Shown here: positions 49,556 to 61,104 of the stretch, piece by piece
Layout of the letters: every line of letters starts with the position of its first letter
Position numbering within the stretch: position 1 is the stretch's first letter
Source: Megascapheus bottae
Lineage: Eukaryota > Chordata > Mammalia > Rodentia > Geomyidae
NCBI GenBank assembly: GCA_024803745.1
Contig: JANJXV010000040.1
Location: 4,345,920-4,409,919 of the forward strand
Direction of reading: 5' to 3'
DNA: 64,000 bases
Translations under genes and position numbers: made by a program
The notes under the pieces: model-generated
Database searches by the model: none
What the model saw: the letters and a program-made list of their open reading frames with translations, nothing else
What the model was told of the DNA's origin: nothing

Positions 49556-50296
49556 AATGGCAATGACACCCAATCAAACAACCAGAAAACACCAACCTCC
49601 ACCGTGACAATGTGTCCTCTGGCTCGCTCTCTCTCTCTCTCACCGGGGCTTTCCCAGGCCTTGCACACTCACCGCTCGGGGGGCCCGGGACACACACCCA
49701 GCCGCTCTAGGCCGGTGGAAGCCGAGACGGGCCGTGCATTCTTCCACCTCAGATGCCAGGCGAGAACCGCCTGACCTTTGCCACCTCGCGCGTGTGGGGC
49801 GGGCGTGAACCCAGGCTGGCTCTTCTTCCTTGAAGTGGGGAGGGCAGGTCTCAGCCACGGCACTCTAGAAGCCAGGCAGGGGAGTCGAACCCACAGAACT
49901 CAGAAGCGAGGGGGGAGGGGAAACAAAGGCAGCAATGCAGTTATAGACATATATATATTTTCTTCTTGGAATACAGCAAGAGGTATCAAGGTGTGATTTT
50001 TGTTTTCCCTCCTCACTGGCCAATTTCACGCCACTTGGCGTGGGCCGGGGTCAAGAGGATTTGTTTGAAAAAGCCTGGGGAGGCGGAGGAAGAAAAGTCA
50101 AAAGGAGGAGGAAGAGGAAAAGAAGAACCACAAAGCAGGGGCGGGATTTACACACAGCTGCCGTGGCAGGTGTGTTTGCAGCCAGACACACCCACGTGCC
50201 CCCCCCCCCAATGAAAACAACGGTTCCCACCAGCTTGGATAAATCAGGGCGATTCTACACACACACACGCACACACACGCTGCAAGAACCCAGCAC
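49556..50296. other. EPS8 5' intron, unique
   Basis: Short CT run at 49627-49640 and CA run at 50257-50280. Confidence 0.4.
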
Positions 50297-50508
50297 AGCT
50301 GAGACCGAAGGATCGCGGTTCAAAGCCAGCCCGGGATAGGAGAAATCCCTGAGACTCTCATCTCCCATGAACCAGCAAAAAGAAAGGGGGGGGAAAAAAG
50401 TGGACATGGTGCAGCGGCTCAAGTGGTAAGAGCGCCGCCCTGATGCGAAAAGAAGCTCAGACACCAACGCCCAGGCCCCGAGTTCAAGCCCTACCACCGA
50501 CCAAAATG
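50297..50508 (+). repeat. B1-like-Geo SINE
   Basis: agctgagaccgaaggatcgc to gttcaagccctaccaccgacc. Confidence 0.7.
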
Positions 50509-51418
50509 CCAAGCTTAGATGGTGAAGGCTCACCCTGGCGGGGTTAAACTTTACAGATCGCTTCCAGGTTTCCTAAAAGGCGGATTCTCAAGAGCCATTT
50601 CCCCGTGGCTGGGGGGGGGGGGGGAGAGGAGACGGGCAGGCGTCTGTGGGGAAGACTCTCAGCACCAGTGCTCGGTCAGACAACTCCTGAGCTGGATTTG
50701 GGGGGAGGGGAGACAGAGCTGGCGACGCACCCCGGGGGGACAGAGACATAAAACTTCAAAGCCTCCCCCGGGACTGTGTAATTTATGATTTCACAACCTT
50801 CAATAAATCACTCATAAGAACCCACATGCCTGGGTTTCCTCCACCCCAGAGCTCGAACTCCTGACCCACGGGCTTCTCTGCCATCCCTCCCGGGATGTGG
50901 TGGGCTAGCTCACGTCGTGCCTTTTTCAGGGGCTAGTAGTATTCCAATGGGAGGGATGGGGCGGGGGGGGGGCCTGGCTGAAGTCACTGCTTCCCGGGTG
51001 ACAAGGGAGGGAGCGGGTCTGGGCTCCTCTGGGAATCCTGAGGAGTCTCATTTAGGAAGGGAGCTGGGGCAGGGGCTCTCAGCACTCACCTTACTGGTTC
51101 TATGCCCTTTATCCAAGGCTATAAAACAGGGGGACGCCCCCCCCCGCCACCCTGGGCCCCCCCGGCTCTGACTCACGGGTCATTAAGCATCTCCCCGGAT
51201 TCCAACCGTGGACTTTAGACCCTTAAAGATGACAGGACGATATGTTAGTCATCACCAGCGAGGGACAGAGGGAAGCTGGAAATACAGAAGCACAGGTATA
51301 TGTGCACACGCGCAGGGACATTCCTATGCCCAGAGGAGAAGGGCGAGGTTCGATCTTGTAAGCGCCTCTGTGACCAGTGAACTGCCATCCTGGGTTCATG
51401 ACATGTGTGCCCCTGGCT

Positions 51419-51420
<2 letters not shown>
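50509..51420. other. EPS8 5' intron, unique
   Basis: G run at 50611-50624; no exon recognised. Confidence 0.4.

Positions 51421-51452
<32 letters not shown>
51421..51452. repeat. (GT)n
   Basis: Tail of the neighbouring minus-strand Geo element. Confidence 0.95.
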
Positions 51453-51461
51453 ACGCTGGGG

Positions 51462-51590
51462 TCCTGGGGTTTCAACTCTGAGCCTGGGTCCTGTCCCTCA
51501 GCTTTTTTTTTTTTTTTCCACTCAAGGCTTGGTGCTCTACCACTTGAGCCACGGTGGTGGCGACGCCTTGGGGTTTTTTTGCTGGTGAGA
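51462..51590 (-). repeat. Geo monomer with internal poly(T)
   Basis: cctggggtttcaactctgagc to ttttttgctggtgag; (GT)n tail at 51421-51452. Confidence 0.6.
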
Positions 51591-51945
51591 TGGAGAGAAG
51601 AGCTTAGAGGACTGGGCCCAGTGGCTCTCAGGCCTGGAATCCCAGGGTCTAGACCTGGGGAGGATGGGAGGGAAGGAGGGAGGGGGGAGGAGTGCTGAGA
51701 CCAGGAGAAAGGACTCACGCCCCCGGCACGCCCCGGGGAGGTTGGGGGGACCCAGCCCTCACCAGGACCCTCAGGCCTGGGCTCTGAACCCCAACACACC
51801 CAGCCTTGTCCTCCCCTCCCCCCCACAAAACCCCAACCCGGCCTCTGGCTGTGCGGTCCAGGCTGGCTCCCACATGGGCCTCAGTGAAGTCACACTCACA
51901 CACACACACACACCCTGCACACTCGTCCCCGTTCACTGTCTACAC

Positions 51946-52160
51946 AGCATGTCACCCCAGCTCCTCAGGAGGCTGAGATCTGAGGATCCCAGGTTCAAAG
52001 CCAGCCTGGGCAGGAAAGCCCAGGAGACTCTGATCTCCAGTGAACCACCAGAAAACCAGACGTGGAGCTGTGGCTCAAGGGGTAGAGCGCCAACCTTGAG
52101 CAAAAGAGGCTCAGAGACGGCGCCCAGGGCCCTGAGTTCAAGACCCAGGACTGACAACAA
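51946..52160 (+). repeat. B1-like-Geo SINE
   Basis: cagcatgtcaccccagctcc to gttcaagacccaggactgac. Confidence 0.8.
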
Positions 52161-52539
52161 TCAAACCAAACTCTGAGATGACCAACACCTGAGGGCCAAT
52201 ATCGAGTCTGGGGTTTCTGGGGGGCCCGGGAGGGCGGGGGCCGGGCCGGCCCTGGCTGCAGGCCCGAGCGCGGGCCGGGGGCCAGGCTTGTGCTGCCCTG
52301 CGGGGTCGCCATCTGGCCCGGGCCCCGTCGGAATGGGGGAGCTTGGCCAGGCCAGGCTGTGTGTCCATCTGGACGCGGGTCTCACCCTGGTGGGGCTCGA
52401 GGGCGCCCCCTCCCTCCCTCCCGCCCTCCCTCCTTCCTTCCCTCCCTCTCTAGGTCCTGCGGTCTCGCCTCAACTAGGTCACTCTCGGAACCAGAGGCGC
52501 TTTTATTTACCTTAGCTAAGCCCTGCTCATGGCTCCCCC

Positions 52540-52745
52540 CTGGCACCCCAGCCCCTCAGGAGGTGGAGATCTGAGGATCGAGGTTCAAAGCCAGCCCGGG
52601 CAGGAAAGTCCAGGAGACTCTGATCTCCAGTGAACCACCAGAAAACCAGACGTGGAGCTGTGGTTCAAGGGGTAGAGCGCCAGCCTGGAGGGAAAGAAGC
52701 TCAGGGACAGCACCCGGGCCCTGAGTTCAAGTCCCAGGTCTGACA
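52540..52745 (+). repeat. B1-like-Geo SINE
   Basis: ctggcaccccagcccctcag to agttcaagtcccaggtctgac, with a (CACACTCG)n tail. Confidence 0.8.
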
Positions 52746-52879
52746 CAGGCACACTCGCACACACTCGCACACACTCACAGCGTAGGGAGGCGCTGTTACT
52801 TCTTACAAGTCAAAGGCGCTTTTAAAAGTCTGCAATTCACATGGACGCCATTAAGACACCCACACCCCAAATCCAAGAG

Positions 52880-53135
52880 AACAGACGCCTCCCTCTCCCT
52901 CTCCCTCTCTTCCCCCCTCCCTCCCTCTTTCTCTCCCTCCCTCTTTCTCTCTCCCTCTCTCTCTGTCCCCCCCAGCCCTGTCTGAAGTGTGGGGTGATTT
53001 CCTGAGCAGGCGATGGCTTCTCCATTTCTCCACTTTCCATGGAGGCAGCTGTGCACCCAGGCCTGGAAGCCATGCAAACCCCACTGAAATCCCCCCTCCT
53101 CCCCCCTCCTCCCCCCTCCTTCCCTCCCCTCCCCA
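52880..53135. repeat. Pyrimidine-rich CTCCCT and CCCTCCTC tracts
   Basis: Two tracts, 52885-52975 and 53092-53137, separated by unique sequence. Confidence 0.85.
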
Positions 53136-53137
53136 CT

Positions 53138-53607
53138 CCCCATCTCAGACTTTCTTGGGGGGAGACTGGGTGCAGTCGGTGTGTAATTTGTAAATAGAGT
53201 TATTGTGTGTGTGTATCTTTGTGCAGTTCCTGTACACCTAGAAAAAAACAGAGACATGACAGTCCTTGCCCGGGAAGACAAAATGTGGGATAAATACGGG
53301 ATACAAACATGTGCATAGCGATTTGAGGGGGGAGAGCGAGCGAGGGGGGGGTAGAAAGATCATCGTGTACTTTCCACAGTGTGTGAGCATTCACCTGCCA
53401 TTAGATGTGCAGTTTGCATGCTTCTTCTCATTGGTAACTCAGTGAAGTGTGTGTGTGTGGGGGGGGGTAAAATTGCACTATTCTCATATCCTGGCACTTG
53501 ACAGACACGGATTTCATGTTTTCTTATTGACACACACATTTGATTGAGCATAGCGTGGATGTCTCAAGATGTGTGAGATAAATAAATTGAATTTGTTTGC
53601 TTTCTGC

Positions 53608-53609
<2 letters not shown>
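53138..53609. other. EPS8 5' intron, unique AT-richer
   Basis: G run at 53457-53468; nothing else recognised. Confidence 0.4.

Positions 53610-53653
<44 letters not shown>
53610..53653. repeat. (TG)n
   Basis: Pure 44-bp run forming the SINE tail. Confidence 0.95.
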
Positions 53654-53655
<2 letters not shown>

Positions 53656-53840
53656 TGGGTCTTGAACTCAGGGCCTGGGCGCTGTCCCTGAGCTCCTTTC
53701 CCTCCAGGCTGGCGCTCTACCCCTTGAACCACAGCTCCACGTCTGGTTTTCTGGTGGTTCACTGGAGATCAGAGTCTCCTGGACTTTCCTGCCCGGGCTG
53801 GCTTTGAACCTGTGATCCTCAGATCTCAGCTCCTGCGTGG
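53654..53840 (-). repeat. B1-like-Geo SINE, TG tail
   Basis: cctgggtcttgaactcaggg to agatctcagctcctgcgtgg; tail is the pure TG tract at 53610-53653. Confidence 0.8.
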
Positions 53841-53907
53841 CTGTACAACCTCCTGTTACATGTGTAACAGGAGAAGGGCCACAGCCCTTCCTCCACGCGC
53901 GGCAGAC

Positions 53908-54130
53908 AAGCCGGGCGCCTGTCACGCCAGCTCCTCACGAGGCTGAGATCTGAGGATCGCGGTTCAAAGCCAGCCCAGGACGCAAAAGGATGGGAGCGTC
54001 TTGATCTCCAGTGAACCTCTAGAAAACGGAAGTGGTGCTGTGGCTCCAGTGGTAGAGCACCAATCTTGAGCAAAGCCCAAGGACAGCGCTCGGGCCCTGA
54101 GTTCAAGACCCAGGACTGGAACATAAAAAT
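53908..54130 (+). repeat. B1-like-Geo SINE, full length
   Basis: aagccgggcgcctgtcacgc to gttcaagacccaggactgg. It forms an inverted pair with the element at 53654-53840. Confidence 0.75.
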
Positions 54131-54422
54131 AAATGTGTTCTAGAAACAGGTGCTGGAAGCCATAAACGCCACCCAAGACGCGGCCCTTACCGCCACCCGG
54201 TTAAATCCTGCCCTCCTCCCCAGAGGTCATTTTCTCCTGGAAGTCCAAGGACAAGCTCACGGGCTGGGGCTCTCAGCTGTTCCGCCAAGTGCCTGGCAGA
54301 GGAAGGAACACAGAACCAGGTGGAGAGGAGCCATGGCTGGAGGAGGCAGGAAGCTGGGAAGGGAAATAAGACTCAGCCATTCCGCCCCGCCCGGCCTCTC
54401 CCCGACCCCACAGCCACCGTGA

Positions 54423-54572
54423 AGCCACTCGGGAGGCTGAGATCCCAGGTCCCCGGTTCAAAGCCAGCCTGGGTAGGAAAGCCTGACAGACCCTGATCTC
54501 CACCGAAGCACCAAAAACAAGGCAGAAGTGGAGCCGTGGTTCAAACGGTGCAGCGCCAGCTTCAACACAAGA
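54423..54572 (+). repeat. B1-like-Geo SINE, 3'-truncated
   Basis: gccactcgggaggctgagatc to ggtgcagcgccagcttcaac. Confidence 0.65.
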
Positions 54573-54734
54573 AAGCCGGGAAAGAGCCCCCCCAAAATGC
54601 CAGAGCTCCGGATGTGAGCGTTCCCTAAAAGCAAGGGGCCCCCACCCCACCCGCATCCTGGGGTGCCCTCCCCACAGCGGGGTGAGACAATCCCCAATGC
54701 AAGTGAGGTGCAAGGGGAGTGACATTTGGGGGTC

Positions 54735-54900
54735 AGGAAAGAAGGGGTGCAGGGGGGGGGAAGTGGGGATGGGAGAGGGGAGAGAATGGGGGCCAGGGAG
54801 AGGGGGTATGGGGGAGGGGAGGGGAGAAGGGGGAGATGGGGGAGAAGGGGGAGAGGAGGAGGGGGGAGAAGGGGGAGAGGGAGGAGAAGGCAAAAGGGGG
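54735..54900. repeat. G-rich GGGAGA tract
   Basis: gggggagaagggggagagg units; purine on the plus strand. Confidence 0.9.
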
Positions 54901-55029
54901 GCGGGCGCCCCAAACAGTAAATCCTGAGCGCCCAGGCCGGGGCTGTGCAGATGTCCACCACCTGGACCACTCCTGGGAGAGGACACCGACTTGGGGTGAC
55001 GCCCGGGGCACCCCAAGTCTAACCACTGG

Positions 55030-55675
55030 GTGGACTCGGGGTCAGGGTTGGGGTCGGGGTGGAGTCGGGGTTGGGGTTGGGGTGGACACAGGGTTGGGGT
55101 GGACACGGGGTTGTGGTGGACACGGGTTTGGGGTTGGGGTGACACAGGGTTGGGGTTTGGGTTGACACAGGGTTGGGGTTGGGGTGGACACAGGGTTGTG
55201 GTGGACATGGGGTTGGGGTGGACACGGGGTTGGGGTTGTGGTGGACACGGGGTTGGGGTGGACATGGGATTGGGGTGGACACGGGTTGGGGTGGACATGG
55301 GGTTGGGGTGGACACGGGGTTGGGGTGGACATGGGGTTGGGGTTGTGGTGGACACGGGGTTGGGGTTGGGGTGGACACAGGGTGGGGTGGACACAGGGTT
55401 GGGGTGGACACGGGGTTGGGGTGGACATGGGGTTGGGGTTGTGGTGGACACGGGGTTGTGGTGGACACGGGGTTGGGGTTGTGGTGGACACAGGGTTGGG
55501 GTGGACACGGGGTTGGGGTTGTGGTGGACACGGGTTGGGGTGGACATGGGGTTGGGGTTGGGGTGGACACGGGGGTTGGGGTTGTGGTGGACACGGGGTT
55601 GGGGTTGTGGTGGACACGGGGTTGTGGTGGACACGGGGTTGGGGTGGACACGGGGTTGGGGTGGACACAGGGTCT
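55030..55675. repeat. 16/22-bp G-rich minisatellite
   Basis: Units gggttggggtggacac and gggttgtggtggacac, with longer units carrying an extra gggttg; about 35 units. Directly below the candidate EPS8 first-exon donor. Confidence 0.95.
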
Positions 55676-55683
55676 TGTCTTAC

Positions 55684-55870
55684 CTCTTCCTCCTCCTCCT
55701 CCTCCTCCTCCTCCTCCTCCTCCTCCTCCTCCTCCTCCTCCTCCTCCCCTCCTCCCCTTCCGCCCCCTCCTCCCCCTCCTCCGTCCCGGGCTGCAGGGCT
55801 CTGGTTCCGGCCCCTGCTCTGCTCTGGCTCTGCTCGGCTGCCGGGAAGGAGCCGGGGCCGCGCGTGCGCA
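55684..55870 (-). other. EPS8: Candidate EPS8 non-coding first exon
   Basis: On the minus strand a CpG-rich stretch runs into a (GGA)n tract and ends GAAGAG followed by gtaagac, a near-perfect donor. Spliced to the acceptor at 44571 this gives a 5' UTR with a GGA repeat and an 11-kb first intron. The start is set only by the promoter motifs near 55859. Confidence 0.45.
55685..55745. repeat. (TCC)n
   Basis: Pure triplet; reads (GGA)n in EPS8 sense and would lie in the first exon. Confidence 0.95.
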
Positions 55871-56050
55871 GTGCGGGGCGGGAGGGGGGGCGGGATCTGC
55901 GCTCGGGTCTTCCGGGGGCCGTGGGGAGGGGGTGGGAGGGGAGGGGAAGAGGGGGGAGGGGGAGGAGGAGGGAGGAAGGGAAGGAGGGAGCGGAGGAGAG
56001 GAGGGAGGGGGAGAGGGGAGGAGGACGGCCAGGGCTGGGGTCCCTGGGAA
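55780..56050 (-). promoter_or_regulatory. CpG-rich promoter candidate with NRF1, GC-box and ETS motifs
   Basis: A perfect NRF1 site (minus strand TGCGCACGCGCG) lies at 55859-55870, GC boxes ggggcggg at 55875-55882 and gggggcggga at 55886-55895, and an ETS core (minus CCCGGAAG) at 55909-55916. No TATA box is evident. Its position above the donor at 55684 suggests the EPS8 promoter; it could also fire towards the plus strand. Confidence 0.5.
55920..56035. repeat. G-rich GGGA tract
   Basis: gggaggggaggggaag pattern just above the promoter motifs. Confidence 0.85.
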
Positions 56051-56081
56051 CCCCGGGTTTGCAGAGGCTCCGTGGTCTCAC

Positions 56082-57290
56082 TATCCCCTATCCCTCCCCT
56101 CTCCTCCTTATCCCCTCCCTATCCCCTCCCTATCCCCCATCCCCTCCCCACTCCTCCCTATCCCCCTGTCCCCTCCCCACTCCTCCCTATCCCCTCCCCA
56201 CTCCTCCTTATCCCCTCCCTCTCCCCTTATCCCCTCCCCACCCCTCCCTATCCCCCATCCCCTCCTCTCTCCTCCCTATCCCCCTATCTCCCTATCCCCT
56301 CCCCACTCCTCCTTATCCCCTCCCTCTCCCCTTATCCCCTCCCCACCCCTCCCTATCCCCCATCCCCTCCTCTCTCCTCCCTATCCCCCTATCTCCCTAT
56401 CCCCTCCCCACTCCTCCTTATCCCCTCCCTCTCCCCTTATCCCCTCCCCACCCCTCCCTATCCCCTTGTCCCCTCCCCTCTCCTCCCTATCCCCTCCCTA
56501 TCCCCCTCTCCCCTCCCCACCCCTTCCTATCCCCCATTCCCTCCCCACTCCTCCCTATCCCCTCCTTATCCCCCTATCCCCTCTCCACTCCTCCCTATCC
56601 CCCATCCCCTCCCCTCTCCTCCCTATCCCCCTATCTCCCTATCCCCTCCCCACCCCTCCATATCCTCTCCTTATCCCCCCTATCCCCTTCCCACCCCTCC
56701 CTAGCCCCTCCCCTCTCCTCCCTATCTCTTCCCCACCCATCCCTATCCTCCATCCTCTCCCCACCCCTCCATATCCTCCATCCACTCCCACTCCTCCCTA
56801 TCCCCTCCCTATCTCCTTATCCCCTCCCCATCCCTCCCTATCTCCCTATCCCCTCCTATCCCCCTATCCCCTCCCCTCTCCTCCCTATCCCCCATCCCCT
56901 CCCCACTCATCCCAATCCCCCTATCCCCTCCCCACTCCTCCCTATCCCCCTATCCCCTCCCCACTCCTCCCTATCCCCCTATCCCCTCCCCACCCCTCTC
57001 TATCTCCCATCCCCTCCCACTCCTCCCTATCCCCTCCCTATCTCCTTATCCCCTCCCCATCCCTCCCTATCTCCCTATCCCCTCCTATCCCCCATCCCCT
57101 CCCCACTCCTCCCTATCCCCCTATCCCCTCCCTACTCCTCCCTATCCCCCTGTCCCCTCCCCACCCCTCTCTATCCCCCATCCCCTCCCCACTCCTCCCT
57201 ATCCCCCATCCCCTCCCCACTCCTCCCTATCCCCCTATCCCCTCCCTACTCCTCCCTATCCCCCTATCCCCTCCCCACTCCCCCCCACCC
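56082..57290. repeat. C-rich minisatellite, 1.2 kb
   Basis: Units built from cctccctatcccc, ctccccactcctccctat and ctatctccctatcccct; period about 21-27 bp. Stop-free in several frames. Confidence 0.95.
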
Positions 57291-57820
57291 CTCCAGAGTG
57301 GGTTTGGCAGCCAGCATGCAAGCAGTGGCCATCCCCCCCCCACAACTCTGCAGAGGGAGGGAGGGAGGGAGGGAGGCCAGGCTGGAAGGCCTGGCCAGCT
57401 CCCCCAGAGCCTGTGCCAAAGGGACTTCCGCACTCCTTCCACCCCCAAGTCACCCACAGAGGCCCTGAGACCCCCCCACCCCGCTCGGGATAGGAGGGTC
57501 CCAGTTCCCAGCCAGCCCTGAGACTCCCTTCTCCCGTGAACCACCCAGCACAAACCCTGGAGCGCCAGCCGGGAGCCAGGAAGCTTAGGGCCTGCGCTGC
57601 CTTGCAGGACCCACACTGAACGAACGAACAAACGAATGAATGAATGAATGAATGAATGCACCACCTCCTTCCTACGTGGATGCAGTCATTTGCCTGTGTG
57701 CGTGTGCGTGTGTGTGTGTGAAGGATTCAGCGCCCACAGAGGCAAGAAACTCCAGCAACTGTTACACAAAGCTTCCCCCTAAAGAAAATAAACACATCCC
57801 GGAGCTGTTACCTGCGTGTG

Positions 57821-57824
<4 letters not shown>
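57291..57824. other. EPS8 upstream flank, unique with a decayed SINE
   Basis: (GGGA)n at 57355-57374 and (GAAT)n at 57622-57658; no gene seen. Confidence 0.4.
57478..57600 (+). repeat. Degenerate B1-like-Geo SINE
   Basis: gggataggagggtcccagtt to ggagcgccagccgggagcc; many gaps. Confidence 0.4.

Positions 57825-57871
<47 letters not shown>
57825..57871. repeat. (CA)n
   Basis: Pure run. Confidence 0.95.
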
Positions 57872-57873
<2 letters not shown>

Positions 57874-58021
57874 TCCACCACAAATTAACACCAAGCCCCC
57901 AGCAAGATCACAGGACTTGCAAGAGAGAATGAATCCGCCTGCGCCCTCGGCCTCAGCAGACTCCACGCACATAACTAGATTTACAAGGTAAATGAAGCCA
58001 GAGGGCCAGGATTCGCTATTT

Positions 58022-58085
58022 AAACAGGGGAGAGGGGGATAGCTCGGGGATAGGGTCCAGGTCCCAAGTTCAAGACCCAGGAACC
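58022..58085 (+). repeat. Geo monomer 3' fragment
   Basis: tagctcggggatagggtccag to gttcaagacccaggaacc. Confidence 0.5.
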
Positions 58086-58289
58086 GCTCACACGAGACCC
58101 CATCTCCATTAATCCCTGGACAGGGTGGGGTCAAATCCCCACAGGAGTCGAGAGACCACCAACAGGACGATCGCAGTCCAGGCAGAACAGAAAATAATGA
58201 AGGAGAGAGGGAGGGGAGGACGGGGTTTCGGGGACCAGCAGCAGGAGGAAGAAGAACCTGCCTGGGAGGTGAGCCCTGGAGACAGTTCT

Positions 58290-58422
58290 TGCTTTTTTAG
58301 CTGGGTCATTGGAAATCAGAGTCTCACGGACTTTCCTGCCCGGGCTGGCTTTGAACCTGGAACCTCAGATCTCAGCCTCCAGAGGAGCTGGGGTGACAGG
58401 CGGGAGGCATCAGCTACTGGGT
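58290..58422 (-). repeat. B1-like SINE, Geo part truncated
   Basis: gctgggtcattggaaatcag to gaggagctggggtgacaggc. Confidence 0.7.
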
Positions 58423-58794
58423 TACAAACATCATCATGATTCCTCTTTCCCAGCTGTGTCACAGCTGAACCCATCTGTATGCGAGAAGGGCCACCAGGCC
58501 GGGTTTGCAGCCAGGCCTGAGAAGGCTCCGTTTCCTGTGCTCTCTGGACATAGCCGTGGCTGGCCAGAGCCCCCGGGGACTCTCACGGAACGGTCAGTGC
58601 GAGAAAAAGTCCTCTTTATTTTCTCCTCAGCCAGAAAATAACAAAGCCAAAGCGACTCTCAGGCCCCCACTCTGACCCCCGTTTTGTCCACTGCCCTGGC
58701 CTCCGGCCAGACTCTGAGTTCAATCCAACCCAGGCTTCCATGGACGACTTGGAAAAACACCCTAGAATGTTTTGGGGTGTGTGTGTGCACCAAT
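58423..58794. other. Unique flank, no gene seen
   Basis: Nothing recognised. Confidence 0.4.
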
Positions 58795-58912
58795 CTTGGG
58801 GCTTGAACTCTGGGTGCTGTCCCAGAGCTTTGGTTGCTTGAGGCTGGTGCTTTACCACTTGAACCACGGCTCCCCTCCTGGTGTTTTGCTGGTTCACTGG
58901 AAGATGAGAGCC
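58795..58912 (-). repeat. Geo monomer
   Basis: ggggcttgaactctgggtgc to ttgctggttcactggaagatg. Confidence 0.65.
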
Positions 58913-58961
58913 CTGCGGGACCAGACTCCGACTTATCTGGACAAGCCTTGAGCAACTAAAT

Positions 58962-59105
58962 AGCCTGGGCAGAAAAGTCCACCAGAGTCTGATCTCCAGA
59001 AAACCAGACGTGGAGCTGTGGTTCAAGTGCTAGAGCGCCAGCCTGGAGGGAAAGCAGCTCAGGGACAGCGCCCAGGCCCTGAGTTCAAGACCCAGGACAG
59101 ACACA
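58962..59105 (+). repeat. B1-like-Geo SINE, 5'-truncated
   Basis: gcctgggcagaaaagtccac to gttcaagacccaggacagac; lies opposite in orientation to the element 50 bp below. Confidence 0.7.
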
Positions 59106-59379
59106 CACAGAGAGAGGGCTGGCTTGTTCGTTCCTATAGCAATGGGATTTTAGCCCAGGTTACAGTCTGATGAGGTCAGGAACAGGGGGGGTGGGGACGG
59201 GGGAATCGCTTAGGGCCAAACAGACCAGGAGAGGAGGAAAGAAAGCCTCACCCCTGCACCCCTGCAGGCAGGCAGCGGTGGCCATGCACAGATGGGGCCT
59301 GGGGAATCTAGTTTTTTCCGTCTGGACTGGTCTAGTTGTTGATTGCAATGAGGTTTGGAAACATTCTTGTCTGATTTCC

Positions 59380-59427
<48 letters not shown>

Positions 59428-59754
59428 GAAACGCAGTACACACACCAAACAAAATAATGATAGTATTTTCTTTCTGGCCCGGTGCAGGCTACCTGGTTGT
59501 TTGGTTTTTTTGACTTCTGTGAACGCCCTACACAGCCATCCAGACTCCGCCTGATCTCCACCCGCAGGTTCAAAGCGTGAGCTGTTTGCTTTCCTTCAGA
59601 TGATGACTTACAGATTAAACAGGGCTCTGTTCCGGAACCTGCTCGAAGCCTGGCGGCGCCTCTCAGAGCTGTCTGCGCAGGCTGAGACACCGAAGACGTG
59701 GACTAGTCCAGGTGGCACTGTCACGGTGATTCCCAAGGAGCGAAATAATCTGTA
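59106..59754. other. Unique flank with a CA tract
   Basis: (CA)n at 59381-59425; no exon recognised. Confidence 0.4.
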
Positions 59755-59988
59755 GGGCTGGGTGCTGGCGGCTCACGCCTGTCTCAGGAGGCTGAGATCT
59801 GAGGATCCCAGGTTCAAAGCCAGCCCGGGCAGGAAAGTCCAGGAGACTCTGATGTCCAGTGAATCACCAGAAAACCAGACGTGGAGCTGTGGTTCAAGGG
59901 GTAGAGCGCCAGCCTGGAGGGAAAGAAGCTCAGGGACAGCGCCCAGGCCCTGAGTTCAAGACCCAGGACTGTTAAAAAAAAAAAAAAG
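59755..59988 (+). repeat. B1-like-Geo SINE, full length
   Basis: gggctgggtgctggcggctc to gttcaagacccaggactgtt, then a pure A tail. Confidence 0.85.
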
Positions 59989-60599
59989 GAAGAAAAGAAA
60001 GGAAGAAATGAACGTCAGGGAAAGGGTGGGGCGCCGGGGCCTGCGCTGGGCGGGGCCGGCCAGCCCGAGTCCAGGCACAGTGTGTTGGGAGGTCGGGGCC
60101 AGAGGAAGGGCGCCCGAGGCCAGCCTGGGCCCTGTCAGGGACAGCCTGACCCTGGGTCGGGGACAAGGTGTGTGCAGAAGCTCTCAGGGGCGTGAGTCAC
60201 TTCTGCAGCGGGGTCGACCGGGGCCAGGCCACTGAGCAACGTCCAGGGCCCTGAAGCCAAATGGGAGGACACAGGAGAGGAGAGGTGCGTGTGTGTGCAC
60301 GTGTGTGTGTGTGTGCACATGTGTACAAGCACTCAGGCCTGCCCTGGCGGTCTCTCCTCTGTCCATACGTGCCTGTGTGGGTGTGCAGAGGAATATACAT
60401 GCACATGTGTGTGTGTGTGTGTTCATAGATGTGGACAAGCACCCAGGCCTGTCCTCGTCGACTTTCCTCTGTCCTTGTGTGTGCATGTGTGTGCGTGTGT
60501 GTGCACCTGCCTGCACATTCGCCACAGGAGGGAGGCAGCTAAGAAAGCCGGGTCTTTCACTAATAAGGCCTTACCAACCTCTACCTGAATCCACCCTCC
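59989..60599. other. Unique flank with GT-rich stretches
   Basis: GT-rich runs at 60285-60325, 60400-60425 and 60475-60505. Confidence 0.45.
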
Positions 60600-61098
60600 T
60601 GTCATCCATCCATCCATCCGTCCATCCACCCACCCACCCACCTACCCACCTACCCATCCACCCACTCACCCATCCACCCATCCATCCGTCCGCCCGTCCG
60701 TCCGTCCATCCATCTATCCATCCATCCACCTGTCTGTCTGTCCATCTGTCCACCCATTCACCCATCCATCCATCCGTCTGTCCATCCATTCATCCATCCA
60801 TCCATCCATCCATCCACTCACCCATCCACCCGTCCATCCATCTGCTTATCTATCAATCCATCTGTCCATCCATCTATCTCTCCATCCATCTTTCCATCCA
60901 TCCACCCACCCACCCACCCACCCACCCATCCACCTGTCCGTCTGTCCATCCATCTGCTTATCTCTCCATCCATTCATCCATCCATCCATCCATCTGCTTA
61001 TCTATCAATCCATCTGTCTATCCATCTATCTCTCCATCCATCCGTCTGTCCGTCCGTCCATCCATCCATCCACCCACCCACCTACCCACCCACCCATC
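60600..61098. repeat. (CCAT)n tetranucleotide array
   Basis: ccatccatccatccgtccat with CCAC and CTAT variants. Confidence 0.95.
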
Positions 61099-61104
61099 CA
61101 GGCT

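Noticed and set aside
55030..57521. Gly/Trp- and Pro/Ser-rich frames up to 812 codons
   Set aside because: Spans two unrelated minisatellites and the GC-rich promoter; periodic translation only.
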